Shown: positions 28,638 through 39,632, counted from the stretch's first letter. The stretch is DNA of 64,000 nucleotides from Chitinispirillaceae bacterium (GCA_016929595.1 JAFGIN010000123.1:1-64000), one strand, 5' to 3'. Notes: a model not told the origin generated them from the letters alone. Program-made: numbers and translations.

Positions 28638-30061
28638 TCGTTTTTATAAACCGGCAATCCAAGTGTAACCTGCAGTTGCGCCTGAAGAAGCAGCTTCTGT
28701 AGTTTTGCTTCATCGAGCTGCCGTGCAGCCGTATTGTACTCCCGGTCAATTTCAAGATAGGTTGCAGCATCGATAAACCCATCTTTAATATCCATCTCTG
28801 CCTGCTCGAGAGCCTTCTGAGAAGCCTGATACTGTAAACGGTATGCTTCAATTGCACCAATCAATGAGTTGATCTGTCCTTGAATTTCCATTATTCTGTT
28901 GCTGTTTTCAAGTTTCATTTGTTCAAGCTCGAGTTTTGATTGCCCCTCTTTTAATTTCGCCTGGCGGTGTGCTGCCCACGAGCGGGTTCCATCAAAAATA
29001 TTCCAAGTCAAAAGAACCCCTGCGGTATAGTTGAAAAAATCGGGATTGAAATACTCTACCGGTCCGGGATTCTCCGGAAAAAGAACTTCAGGAGCATTCG
29101 GGGGCAATCCACCATTCTGTTCCATATAAGCAAGATACAAACCGGTCATACCTGTTGTATCTATTGAGAAAATTTCATTGTAAATTGATGCAGTAAGACT
29201 TAACGATGGCCAAAGTGAGGCCCAGGCATTTCGACGTAAACGGTCATTGACTCTTGTCTCGAGTAATTTTAATGTTAACTCTATGTTGCCGGATTTTCTC
29301 ATATCAGGTTTTTCTGAATAACGCTCTGTAGTATCCAGAACAAGTTCATATTCACAAGTATCAGGCAAACCTATCATAACATTTAATTTTTGTCGTGATA
29401 CTAATTTAGCGGTTGCAGCCCGCATGGAATCTGCCACATTTCCTGCGAAAGCCGATTTCGTCCTCAAAAGATCCATCCTTGATGAATGTGCAAATTCATA
29501 ATCCAGTTGTATTTTTTCCAGAAGTTTCTGAGATCTTGCCAGGGACTGTTTTGCAATGTTCAATTCAAACTGATCGATATACGTTATAGTATACTGTTCG
29601 ATCACCTGTAAAAAGAAAATATCACGCTGCAGCAATCGGTTCTGTTCAAGAACATCTTTACCCAATGATGCTAACTTCAGTGAATTGAATGTTTTACCAA
29701 ATGCAAAAAGTGGTTGTTTCAGAGAAAGAGACCAGTTAACCATAAGCCCGTCAAGCCTGTCAAATATGGCAACCATATCTGCGTTTGAAGAAACCTGACT
29801 TCCTCTCAATGTCTGGTTTGCATAAGAAAGACCGCTTGAAAGTTCAATGTTTGGAAGCGCTTCAGCAAAGTACATTTGAGCCTGCTCTTTATTGGCCAGA
29901 GCATTATTCTCAATAATTTTAATCCTCGTCCCGTTTTTATCGGCTATGGAGAGTATCTGTTGCAAAGTATAGCACGATTGAGCGCAGATATTGCAAATGC
30001 CAGTCCATAACAGTATAGCTAGGAAAATAAGTACTTTTTGAGAAAATTCTGTCATGTTCAA
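28634..30061 (-). CDS. TolC family outer-membrane efflux protein
   Basis: 475-residue outer-membrane factor with a signal peptide (about 1-27, ICNICAQS). The sequence shows the TolC duplication: two long helical stretches with regular Leu/Ala/Gln heptads (SLARSQKLLEKIQLDYEFA and a late KALEQAEMDIKDGFIDAATY) and short barrel strands between them. It is first in a four-gene minus-strand operon with the adaptor, the RND pump and the HExxH/barrel protein. The channel gene leads the operon, which is less common than adaptor-pump-channel order. Confidence 0.92.
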   Translation of the reverse strand: MNMTEFSQKVLIFLAILLWTGICNICAQSCYTLQQILSIADKNGTRIKIIENNALANKEQAQMYFAEALPNIELSSGLSYANQTLRGSQVSSNADMVAIFDRLDGLMVNWSLSLKQPLFAFGKTFNSLKLASLGKDVLEQNRLLQRDIFFLQVIEQYTITYIDQFELNIAKQSLARSQKLLEKIQLDYEFAHSSRMDLLRTKSAFAGNVADSMRAATAKLVSRQKLNVMIGLPDTCEYELVLDTTERYSEKPDMRKSGNIELTLKLLETRVNDRLRRNAWASLWPSLSLTASIYNEIFSIDTTGMTGLYLAYMEQNGGLPPNAPEVLFPENPGPVEYFNPDFFNYTAGVLLTWNIFDGTRSWAAHRQAKLKEGQSKLELEQMKLENSNRIMEIQGQINSLIGAIEAYRLQYQASQKALEQAEMDIKDGFIDAATYLEIDREYNTAARQLDEAKLQKLLLQAQLQVTLGLPVYKNE

Positions 30062-31237
30062 CTCTCACTAAAAAACATAGAATTTTGAGACCCGGACACA
30101 CAGTAAAATTTTTATGGTAAATGTAAATAAAAGAGACTTAATTTTTTTGTTACAATGTAAGAAAATGAATCAAGGTTTTCCGAAAGTTCTCATCCTCAAC
30201 CTTTTTTCACAATAGGATCGATGTGATCATATTTAATCGTAAATCCCAGGCACAACCCAAACTCGACGAATTCTTAACTGCCCCTGGCATCGATCTATTT
30301 GCTTATCGGTTCAGAGCATACCGGCTACAGTACACGTTTAATATGCCCTTCGAATCTTTAAGGTCACCAGTACTTAAGGCGATATCTGTTCCGATATAAA
30401 CCGGAATGCGATTCATTATCGATAAATACAGAAATTGTTATTCCGGTAATAAACATTTCTCACTGTAACCTCACTAAAGCTTATAATTTTGAATTCTGTC
30501 CCAAAGAACAGGCCACCCTTAAATCTTTAATGGATATTAATTAATTGCTGATACAATAGTATTAAGATTTCTGTTCTTTTGGAGCAAAAATAGTACCAGC
30601 ACTATCAGACCGGGAAGAGTAAACAGGACGACACTACCAGGGAGAAGAGCTTAATCTTCATATTGTAAAATTACATATGAGATTTAAAAAGGGACATGTA
30701 ATTTTGTATTTTGAGATCTTCAACAATTCCGGTCTTACATATTCTGTATTGTCTCATCTTGTGCGTATAGCTGATCTGGTAGTACCCTCTTCCCTTTACA
30801 GCCGGTTTTTGGTACTGTATTGTTAAGTGATCCCGATCGTATTTCTTCGATTTGTAGTGCTTAGTACCTTTTCATAAATAGAGTCGCAGGAGAACTCAGC
30901 TATTTTTCTCTCTATCGCGAAACGAGAAAGGCGAATACTAACAGGTAGTATTTATCTGACGAGTGACAAAGATTGAGAGAAAAAAAGCAAGTTATATGTG
31001 ATTAATATTAATAAAATGGGGTACTCAGGATTGTTTAGTCAAAATACCCGGTTATTACATAATCCATATAACCTGAAAGATACGTTATTAGACGAAGAAC
31101 CTTAAATTTTACAGAAATGGCTCTGTTTGTATTTACAATACTCAGGGTCTATCAAAGGTGGTGATTATTAAGAACTATAATTCTTAAATTCATTGTCTCG
31201 CTCCTGTTCTTATAACATCCGAAGACCGGTAAGATAT
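30062..31237. other. 1.2-kb stretch without a recognisable gene
   Basis: No intact gene seen on either strand. Two short open stretches on the plus strand, 30222-30398 (reads IFNRKSQAQPKLDEFL, then FAYRFRAYRLQY) and about 30390-30544 (ends CPKEQATLKSLMDIN), lie in different frames. Their amino-acid mix looks coding, so they may be pieces of a decayed gene, but I cannot name it. An inverted pair (AAAATTACAT / ATGTAATTTT, about 30666-30706) forms a small hairpin. The upstream region of the TolC operon lies at the low-coordinate end. Confidence 0.3.
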
Positions 31238-32407
31238 TCAGCACCCGCGACAATTATTTAAGAATATAATCAGCATTCGTCTGATTTTATTATTTTGTTT
31301 AAATGTTATTTCCATGTGAGTAGCATAATTGAAAAACTGAAGAGAATCAATCTGATTACTACTAATAAACCATTCGAACCAGTTATTATTTCGTGAAAAA
31401 TATTGTTGAGAAGAGTCTTTAAACCATTGTCTTGCTTTTTTATATAAAGAGCTATCAGTTAAAGAGGTTTGAACATTGAATTTTTCAATCTTAACCTTAT
31501 AATTGCCTTCAACTAATGATATTTGATCCCATTTGCTGCAAATTGAACAGTTATCACAAAGTAAATTGTTACCTTTGTAAAAAAATATCCAATCTCCACC
31601 ATGCCACCCGTATCTATACTCATTTCTTATGCGCAGCTGTTCTATTGGAACCTCTGACCAGGAAAAATTAAAAGAGAGAAAGGGTGTACCTACACTGAGA
31701 AGAAAATCTTCATCAAAATAATATACGGAATCATTTATTTTGTATAAATTTGCTTTATCACACCCCCAGACTTTTGAATTAAAGAGAATTGACACCGGAT
31801 TTAGAAAAATACAATTTTTTATCCAAATTGTATCATAGACGCCATCATTAATTTTTATAAGTTCATAGTCCGAGAATTGATAATTCTTGTCAAAAATCGG
31901 AAAAACTTCAGAAATACATGCATCAGAATATTTATCCCCTTTAATGATAGTATCTATTGAAATTTTTACAAAGGATGTTTTCTTTCCAATCTTGAAGTAC
32001 TGAATAATATTATTATCTGGTTGCTCAAATGTTCTCTCAATAATGCTGCTGTCTGAAAAATGGATGGTCACAGATTGTATGCGATTATTCTGGAACCACA
32101 GGTCTTCACCTGTCACGCTTGTTTTCTTATAACCATTAACTATTCCTAAATATTGTAGATCAACAGGTGCACCAAAATCTAGTTTAATCCATTCTCCAAT
32201 ACCATCACCAGAATCACCTTCCACCCATGCTGTGGATAATTTACCATCTACAGCATTTTTATGAGAATATTGCGAATGGTTATTGAGAAAAGAACTTGCA
32301 GAAGTTTTAATATCGGGAAATCCGGAAATAAAAAAGAAAAGGCAATAGAGAACTATATATTTCGGGTAAATAATTTTACGTTTATATTTTTGTTCTGTTA
32401 AAATCAT
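31238..32407 (-). CDS. Exported protein with NADase-type glycan-binding (discoidin-like) domain
   Basis: 389-residue protein with an N-terminal signal or anchor (LYCLFFFISGF, about 18-30). Residues about 38-170 match the NADase-type glycan-binding module, a discoidin-like fold: DGKLSTAWVEGDSGDGIGEW, then LGIVNGY, QNNRIQSVTIHF and GDKYSDACISEVFPIF. The C-terminal ~220 residues are unrecognised, with paired Cys (CDNCSICSKW near residue 285; a final NCRGC). The DNA is markedly AT-rich. A paralogous domain ends the damaged gene just upstream on the same strand, so the two are probably a tandem pair. The binding target is unknown. Confidence 0.72.
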   Translation of the reverse strand: MILTEQKYKRKIIYPKYIVLYCLFFFISGFPDIKTSASSFLNNHSQYSHKNAVDGKLSTAWVEGDSGDGIGEWIKLDFGAPVDLQYLGIVNGYKKTSVTGEDLWFQNNRIQSVTIHFSDSSIIERTFEQPDNNIIQYFKIGKKTSFVKISIDTIIKGDKYSDACISEVFPIFDKNYQFSDYELIKINDGVYDTIWIKNCIFLNPVSILFNSKVWGCDKANLYKINDSVYYFDEDFLLSVGTPFLSFNFSWSEVPIEQLRIRNEYRYGWHGGDWIFFYKGNNLLCDNCSICSKWDQISLVEGNYKVKIEKFNVQTSLTDSSLYKKARQWFKDSSQQYFSRNNNWFEWFISSNQIDSLQFFNYATHMEITFKQNNKIRRMLIIFLNNCRGC

Positions 32408-32488
32408 ATTTTTTTCAATTTATTTTTTTACAAAATAATATTTTCTTTTACGACTCTTATATCTTTTCATTTCGATTTGAGCTTAACA

Positions 32489-33784
32489 TTACCCTGGAAG
32501 CACGAAGAAAAACATTATTTCACTAATAGCGGTATCATTAAATTTTGAACCCTTAAAAACACTATTTATTAAAACTCTTATTTTTTTGACATATTTTGGG
32601 TTCGGCATATGTGTATCAGTAAATGATGAAATCATAGCAATTGAATTGATTTCATAACTTAGCTGAATTTATCAGATTTACCCGAGCAGGCAGTTCGGGG
32701 CAATATGCATTATCCTTAAAAACAAGTTCTCCTATAATTGAATCACCTTCCGAATAATAAGCTACAACGGTAGCTTTTTAATGCGGTTATTTTCCTGGTA
32801 GGTATTTTTTGATTTGGTATATCCTGGTACCATTGTCATATAGGTGAATGTTACAGGTTTAATAAAAGTAATCTCTATATAATCTTCACTTCCAAATCCC
32901 GATGAACCTTCTACCCATGCAGTCGACATATCATTATCAAACAGTTTTTCGGAACTGTATTTCGAATTCAAATGTGATGAAGTAATTACTTTTACAGCAT
33001 TCCTTACATCAACTTTTTTGCTCATCATGCCATGGTTTCGTAAGAACGTTGTATATTCATACGTTATGGTAAGTTTATTTTTTAGATCAAATGAATTTTT
33101 CGAAAAATCATATAAACCATTGTTGTTAACAAATTCCATTCCTTCAAGTTCAACCGAACCACCTTTCATTTTTATTGAGTGTACATCAACTGTAATATTC
33201 ATAGTATCAGTAATGCCATTTCCCCAATAAGATGCGGGTGAAAAGTCCCATACCATACTCCTTTCGCCGTATTCAGGAACATAACTGGTATTATCTAAAT
33301 CATCGGCAAAACCAGATTGAATTGTGTAAGATATTGTCAGTTCTTCAGTAGAGCTACCACTTATCGTAAAAGATGAAATAAGCCATCGCCGGATGGTATA
33401 TTCTTCATTTACAGAGTCTATGTCAATTTTTTCCTGAATTAAATGGTATTTAAGTAACAATTTGTCATAGTTAATGTTTATATCAGATGGAAGTTCAGGT
33501 TCCCTGTTAAAGAGATTAATTCTTGCATCAATCGGAAATGCATAGGTAATTTCTTTTTTTTCTGTGGAGGTATTTTTCAATCTATACCTGACATTAATTT
33601 TAATTGAATCATCTATCACAATGAAATTTAGATCTTCTCTTACTAAATTTATTTCAGAAGCATTTTCCAGCTTAACATCTCCACCCTTCATAAGTGCAGA
33701 TGATTTAGAAGGACCACCGTTTGCATAGACACTGGCAAAAAGTACTATCACAGTTTTAAAAATCAAATGAAGACGGATAATCAT
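32489..33784 (-). pseudogene. DUF4424-like / NADase-type glycan-binding protein with two compensating frameshifts
   Basis: The undisturbed part (33784 down to about 32780) encodes a signal peptide (SVYA-NGG) and a beta-rich DUF4424-like domain, then the start of a NADase-type glycan-binding domain (STAWVEGSSGFGSEDYIEI; QENNRIKK). The frame then stops at 32762. Adding one A to the A-run on the coding strand (plus-strand T-run 32775-32779) gives KKATVVAYYSEGDS and a new frame that stays open to about 32660. Dropping one base near 32661 returns the original frame (SYEINSIAMISSF, then KYVKKIRVLI and GSKFNDTAISEI) to a stop at 32489-32491. The reconstructed product is about 431 residues. The gain-loss pair nets to zero, so either two real indels or two assembly errors are possible. 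Confidence 0.8.
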
Positions 33785-33869
33785 TGTTTAGCCTTATTTT
33801 TTATTATCTCAACCATATTGTTTTTTAACAATTTCATTTTCTAATTAACACTGCAGGGCGTTTAACATT

Positions 33870-36800
33870 CTATCTTGACTTAGATTGAGGCGAAACAGAC
33901 TTGGAATTATTTTTGCTCTTTACATTAGCATGTTTTTTATTTATCGCATCAATTTTGATTTTAAGTTTCTGTATTTCAAGACGTTCTTTCCTTATCTCAG
34001 TTAAGAATGCAGCTTCTTTTGAACGGTATTGTTCGATCTGTAAAAGAACATCTTTTTGTTTCAAATTCGTGTTTTTATCATCAGAAGAAACAGTTTTAGC
34101 TTCTTTGCTTGAAACAGTTGTATCGTTACTTCTGCTATCCTGTTTACCGCTGGCGACTTTAATCTTTTTGACTTCTGGAAATTTTACAGTAGATTGATAT
34201 TTTTGAGTTGTATCGATTAGCGCTGTAAAGAGCATTGCAAATGCCCGCTGAGCCCTGTTTTCAGACTTTACCGCTATTGAAAAGATATTATCACCACCTT
34301 TTAACAATGATGTAATTCCGGTTGCGCTATCGATTTGAACAAGGTTATTGTTTCCAATTGTATCACTTAAGATCAGAACATTGTTTACATACAATTTATA
34401 TTTTCCCGATTTTTTAAGATAGATTGAGCCATCTCTTGGTATTCCATCGAGAAAAATATTTTTTAATGCATAAAGATCAGACCATGAAGTATCACCCCAT
34501 ATCGGAATAGCATCCTTATTGATCCTATATACGTTCATTGACGGCATCTTAGAAGCATATGTCCACCCACCCTGCGGGATTCTCTGTCCATTCCAGTTTG
34601 CAACAGAATCAGACCGTACAATCCAGCTGTCATCACTGAAACTGCTTCTTCTGGCATAAAATGATGCACCATATTTATCAGGGTTGAGTTTCGCCAAATG
34701 CTCAATAATATTTTTGTAAACTACTCCGGTCTCCATGCCAATTGATTTAACGGTTCTCAGCGCATCCTCGAAAAGAAGTATTGCTTTGTCCTGGAGCTCA
34801 AATACAATATCCTCAAGCTGGAAAATCAGATCCTCTTTTTCATCCGGATCCATATTTGAAGGTAGATTCTGATTTCCTTTTAGTATTTGTGTTGCAAGAT
34901 TGTCATAATCACGTCCCTTCTGGTAGGCAACCCTGGCGACCTGTTCCTTGCATGACGTAGTAATTGAATCACCCAGCTTTAAAGAATCTATGCGATGTAG
35001 AGTTTGCATGTAATAATTCAGAATCTCCAATTTCAAAGGATCAAGTGTTTCCAGAATCTGCTTCTGATATTGAAAATAGTGAAGCGGCTTTTCTTTTATC
35101 TCTTTCGGGATCGGCGCATTTTGTACTGACATTACAGCATTTATCAGATATTTTCCGGCAGATATGAGATTCTTTTCAAGTGCGACTTTTGATTTAGTTA
35201 CCCAGGAGCGCTGAGCCTCTGCCAGAGAATCAAAGCCACTGGCGATTTCTATCGTTTTTGAGTATGGAACAAAGGTATTCTGAATAATTTTAAAACATAA
35301 AATCATTATCTCTTTCTCATTAACAGCATTTTGAATAGGATCAAGTTTTGGCCGTTCCTGATTCTGAAGTGCAACAGTAAGATCTTCGTATAATTCTCCA
35401 ACTCTGTAAGCAGCTTCAAACATCCTTTCACTCTGATATTGAATCACCCTTTGAAATGACTTTGAAGCCTCATTGAGAAGGTCTGATTTCTCTTTAATAC
35501 TGTTCTTTAACACTTCAGGTGGCTGGGATAGTTTAACAGCTGCAAAACGATCTCTTTTTATGAGTCCTGAGTAGTAAGCCGCCTCGCCTGCATAATAGTT
35601 ATTGGGTTCAAGCTTTTCGAGAATAAAGTTGCTGTTTTGCTGCTCAGCATTATTAAATGACAGTAACGCATTTTCGAAATCGTTCTGATCGTACTGACAT
35701 TTCGCTATCATAAACAAAGCTTCTATGGCTTTTGGTGATTTTGGATACCTGCGGATAAAATTTTTATAAACGACAACAGCCTTTTCATACATCCCGGTTC
35801 TTGCATAAAAAGAAGCAGACCGAAGAAGCATGGCTTCTACATCTTTTTCTCCCGGATACAATGATGAATACCGCTCATTGACTTCAGCCATTTTATCCAT
35901 TTTGCCCATTTTTTCATAACAGAAACCAAGGTTAAACAGTGCATCTTTGGCTTTATCAGAAGTTGAATAATTATAGACAATCGTCTCATACGACTCAGCT
36001 GCTTTAGTAATCCTGTCACATTTTTCAAAATCAAGTGCAGCATTAAATAGCGCATCGGGTGCGTATTTTGAAGCCGGGTACCTCTTTACAAGTTCCAAAT
36101 ATGCATCACCGGCCTGACTCCATTTTTCTAGTTTCTCGTATGATTCTGCAGCATTAAAAAGAACAATATCTCCATATTCACTATTAGGGAACTGATCATC
36201 TATACTCTTGAATAATGTAGCAGCTTTTTCATATTCTCCACTACTCATTACATTCCGGGCAGACTGAAATTTTGATTGGAGAAGTAATTTGTATGAAGTT
36301 CCTCTTTGAGCTTCATCTGTTGATTGTCTGTAAACATTCTCAAACATCTCTGCCGCATCACTCCACTTTTCCTCACCAAAACGACATTGCCCTAAAAAGA
36401 GCATGGCTTCACAAAGTATATCTTTATTGTTCGCACTCGATTTAATAATCTCTGAATATATTTCTGCAGCTTTGTCGTATATCTGACGGTTGTAATAAAC
36501 CGCAGCCTGGCTCATCATCACCTTAAGAGAAGCATTACCGGAAGGAAAAAGCTTTCGATAATTATCAACAGCTTCAACCACTTTTTTTGCTGCAAAATCA
36601 AGACTACCCGTTTGTCCCGCTGTATCCAAGGGCATTATAGATTGGGCCAGTGCAACTGCATTAAGTGCAGCCTGTTCCCGCTTTATACTATCCAGAGATG
36701 TAAGGCGGCTGAATTTGAGATAATTGGTATATGCCGCTGGCTTATCCCCCATTTTGAGTTCCTGTATCGCGGCCATATTCCATAGTGCTTCGGAGGCCAG

Positions 36801-39632
36801 CGGACTTTTAGAATATTTTTCTGTTACTTTACCGTACTTATTTACAGAAGAAACATAGTCCTCACTGTTTCCACTGGCTTCAGCTTTACGGAATTGAGCA
36901 TCGGCGACATACAGACCCATTACAATTGATAAAGAATCTATATATTGAATCAGTGAAGAATCCTTTGCCATTTCCAGATTCCATGGACTACCCGTGGAAT
37001 ACATATTGTAGAATAATTCCCGTTGATACATCGCAGAATCTGCCTGATTTCTTGCTTCGTATAATTTTATCAGATTCATTGATGCTTCGGGTGCAACGGT
37101 ACTCATACCGTATTCAGTAAGAAGACGCTTATACACTGATGCAGCCACATCATAATCGAGATCTTCTTCACGCAACTCAGCCATTCGCTTCAGTACCATG
37201 GCACCGTAATCCTGATTTCCAATGAGCTGAAGAAATTTTATTGCATCATCCATTCTATCACCTTCATCGAAACTTATCGCAATATAATCGATTGCTTCAC
37301 CTCTGAGAAGTGGATTTACGACTTGCTGTTCATCCATTTTTGAGGGATCAAAATCAAGTTTGTTTTCTTCAATAAGAAATTTAAATGCTGCAATTGCTTC
37401 TTCATAACGATCCTGCATATAATAACACCATCCAAGATGATACAACGCCTGAACGTATTGCGGATGATCTCTGAAAAATAACACCTTTCTATATGCATCT
37501 TCCGCCAGTTTATACCCCTGACCATTTTCAATTTTTGGATGATCGAAATAATATCTCCCGATATTCATATTGGCTTCGGTATAATATTCGCTTTCAGAAT
37601 ATTTCTCAGTCAATTCCAGAAATGCATCGTTAGCATCATCATTGAGGCCCTGTTTCTGAAGCGCCATAGCTTTATAAAAACATGCATCATCCGAGAGATC
37701 ATCAAGAGGATAATTTTGAAGTATATCATCATAGATCATAACCACCGTATCAAGATTATATTCAGGAAATTGAAGACCAGCACTATCTTTTCCTGACACG
37801 ATTGCCTTTTCATACTCTCTGAGTGCGACCTGAAACCTTTCCCCGACAAAATCGAATTTAAGCTCTGCAAGCCGGAAAAGGATATCTGCATTATATTTAC
37901 TTCGCGGGTATACTTCGAGCATCGTATGAATGTGGTTAATCAATCGAATACGATCATCTGAAATGCCTCTGGCAGTTTTATCATATTCCATTCTCTCTTT
38001 TTTGAGCTCAGTGTCAATCGAATCTGCATGCAATGTATCAGTTTTTGCAGCCCTGGAAAGATCAGATATCTTTTGAGCTTGAGAAATAAGCAGTTTGTTC
38101 CTATCCTGATATTTTATAAAAGACCAGTCAACAAATCGAACCTGCATATCTTCTTCATCTGACCCTTTCTTTTCCTCAGGACCAAAGCATTCTTTCTCCA
38201 CAAGCAGGAATTCATGTTCGAGTTGATCAAATTTTTCTGTATACATACGATGAATCTGTTCAAGACTATCTACCCTGGCATGCGAAGTCTCATCTGCAGT
38301 TTTTGTAGTCGCAGAGAGCATCTCGATTTCATTTTTCATTGACGAAATCGAATCTTCATAAAGCGACATTTCCTTCTTCAGTATTGAAAAATAACGCCGC
38401 TCTGCCCAATGAGGTATCTCTTCTGAATCTTCATCCTTTGAGATATTGAGCTGACTGAGTATTGAGGAACTCTTCTTTAACAACGCGTCCGTTCTTTTCT
38501 TTTTTTCCTCAGCAAAAGATTTGAGTTTTCGATTATCATTACGAATAGCTTCATATTCTATATTTTGAATAGTTTTAGCAATATCTGTCAGTTTGTCTCT
38601 TTCTTCATATAATTCAAATATTATTCTTGAATCGATTAACTGTTTGTGAATCAGATTTTCGACCCGCGCAGCATCCTTATCTTTTTTTTGTGCTGTGTAA
38701 ACCTGTTCAAGAATGGATGCCATTTCAAAGAATGAATCACCTTTTTTTTCTTTACGAAGAAATTTCCTGGCAAGTTTTTCTGCTTCTTTATATCTTTTCA
38801 GATCCAGGAAGACTTTTGCTGTCTTGATCATACTGTATGTATATCTGGATGATTTATCAGATATTCCTGAGTAATACCCCTGGGCTGCGGTATAATTTTT
38901 TGTAATGCAGTTTATATCACCTGCAATAACCTTTGCTTCCGATACCATTTCCTTTTTTTTACTGCTGTTTATAACAATATCAAGTAACCCGATAGCTTTG
39001 TCATACTCCTTCATCCCGATCAGACATAATGCGGTCAAAAAGCGCGCCTGAGAAGAGTGCACTGAATTTGAAGATATACCTGTTAATAATGGTAGTGCAC
39101 TTTCATATTTCTTTTGAACAAAAAACGCCCTTGCAGCAGTATACTCTACGGCAGGCATCAATGGATGACTGGAAAAAGATTTTGCAAAGGTGTGATACAG
39201 GCTGTCAGCAACTTCCAAATCATCGTCATTAACGGCTAACTCCAGAAGACGGTAGATTGAAGGTGGACATTTATCACTTTGCGGATATCTTGTAGCTATG
39301 TAAGAATATTCCTGGCGTGCTATATCTTTCAGTTTGAGCATTCTGTTGCATTCAGCAATTATAAAAATAAAGAAATCGAGTCTCCCATCAGGTAAACTGA
39401 GATTTCTTATCTTTTTGAGAAAACCCATTGCTTCCTTATAATTTCCATTTTTATACAGATGATATGCAGCCTGTACATCTTCAGGGGCAATTACGTCAAT
39501 ATCGAAGGGTTGTATATACTCATCATCAAAAGCATCTTCCATCATCCAGGTAGGCAACCGTTCCGCCTGACCCCTTGAGGTAACTACAAGGCATGACAAA
39601 AGTAATACTATAATTAATCTTATTTGCAACAT
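33870..39632 (-). CDS. Giant exported tetratricopeptide-repeat protein (1920 aa)
   Basis: Signal peptide about 1-22 (LLLSCLVVTSRGQA), then several dozen TPR or TPR-like units of 34-40 residues (such as AEKLARKFLRKEK, AFLELTEKYSESEYYTEA, AYLELVKRYPASKYAPDALF), broken by a coiled-coil-rich segment about 340-520. Around residues 1640-1830 there is a beta-rich module resembling a galactose-binding fold (PQGGWTYASKMPS; SGKYKLYVNNVLI; GGDNIFSIAVKS). The C terminus is a Lys/Ser-rich coiled coil. Likely a periplasmic or outer-membrane scaffold. Its start overlaps the upstream FGE-domain gene by 13 bases. Architecture and context recall envelope or motility scaffolds such as the TPR proteins of myxobacterial gliding machinery, but homology to a specific one is not shown. 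Confidence 0.82.
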   Translation of the reverse strand: MLQIRLIIVLLLSCLVVTSRGQAERLPTWMMEDAFDDEYIQPFDIDVIAPEDVQAAYHLYKNGNYKEAMGFLKKIRNLSLPDGRLDFFIFIIAECNRMLKLKDIARQEYSYIATRYPQSDKCPPSIYRLLELAVNDDDLEVADSLYHTFAKSFSSHPLMPAVEYTAARAFFVQKKYESALPLLTGISSNSVHSSQARFLTALCLIGMKEYDKAIGLLDIVINSSKKKEMVSEAKVIAGDINCITKNYTAAQGYYSGISDKSSRYTYSMIKTAKVFLDLKRYKEAEKLARKFLRKEKKGDSFFEMASILEQVYTAQKKDKDAARVENLIHKQLIDSRIIFELYEERDKLTDIAKTIQNIEYEAIRNDNRKLKSFAEEKKKRTDALLKKSSSILSQLNISKDEDSEEIPHWAERRYFSILKKEMSLYEDSISSMKNEIEMLSATTKTADETSHARVDSLEQIHRMYTEKFDQLEHEFLLVEKECFGPEEKKGSDEEDMQVRFVDWSFIKYQDRNKLLISQAQKISDLSRAAKTDTLHADSIDTELKKERMEYDKTARGISDDRIRLINHIHTMLEVYPRSKYNADILFRLAELKFDFVGERFQVALREYEKAIVSGKDSAGLQFPEYNLDTVVMIYDDILQNYPLDDLSDDACFYKAMALQKQGLNDDANDAFLELTEKYSESEYYTEANMNIGRYYFDHPKIENGQGYKLAEDAYRKVLFFRDHPQYVQALYHLGWCYYMQDRYEEAIAAFKFLIEENKLDFDPSKMDEQQVVNPLLRGEAIDYIAISFDEGDRMDDAIKFLQLIGNQDYGAMVLKRMAELREEDLDYDVAASVYKRLLTEYGMSTVAPEASMNLIKLYEARNQADSAMYQRELFYNMYSTGSPWNLEMAKDSSLIQYIDSLSIVMGLYVADAQFRKAEASGNSEDYVSSVNKYGKVTEKYSKSPLASEALWNMAAIQELKMGDKPAAYTNYLKFSRLTSLDSIKREQAALNAVALAQSIMPLDTAGQTGSLDFAAKKVVEAVDNYRKLFPSGNASLKVMMSQAAVYYNRQIYDKAAEIYSEIIKSSANNKDILCEAMLFLGQCRFGEEKWSDAAEMFENVYRQSTDEAQRGTSYKLLLQSKFQSARNVMSSGEYEKAATLFKSIDDQFPNSEYGDIVLFNAAESYEKLEKWSQAGDAYLELVKRYPASKYAPDALFNAALDFEKCDRITKAAESYETIVYNYSTSDKAKDALFNLGFCYEKMGKMDKMAEVNERYSSLYPGEKDVEAMLLRSASFYARTGMYEKAVVVYKNFIRRYPKSPKAIEALFMIAKCQYDQNDFENALLSFNNAEQQNSNFILEKLEPNNYYAGEAAYYSGLIKRDRFAAVKLSQPPEVLKNSIKEKSDLLNEASKSFQRVIQYQSERMFEAAYRVGELYEDLTVALQNQERPKLDPIQNAVNEKEIMILCFKIIQNTFVPYSKTIEIASGFDSLAEAQRSWVTKSKVALEKNLISAGKYLINAVMSVQNAPIPKEIKEKPLHYFQYQKQILETLDPLKLEILNYYMQTLHRIDSLKLGDSITTSCKEQVARVAYQKGRDYDNLATQILKGNQNLPSNMDPDEKEDLIFQLEDIVFELQDKAILLFEDALRTVKSIGMETGVVYKNIIEHLAKLNPDKYGASFYARRSSFSDDSWIVRSDSVANWNGQRIPQGGWTYASKMPSMNVYRINKDAIPIWGDTSWSDLYALKNIFLDGIPRDGSIYLKKSGKYKLYVNNVLILSDTIGNNNLVQIDSATGITSLLKGGDNIFSIAVKSENRAQRAFAMLFTALIDTTQKYQSTVKFPEVKKIKVASGKQDSRSNDTTVSSKEAKTVSSDDKNTNLKQKDVLLQIEQYRSKEAAFLTEIRKERLEIQKLKIKIDAINKKHANVKSKNNSKSVSPQSKSR

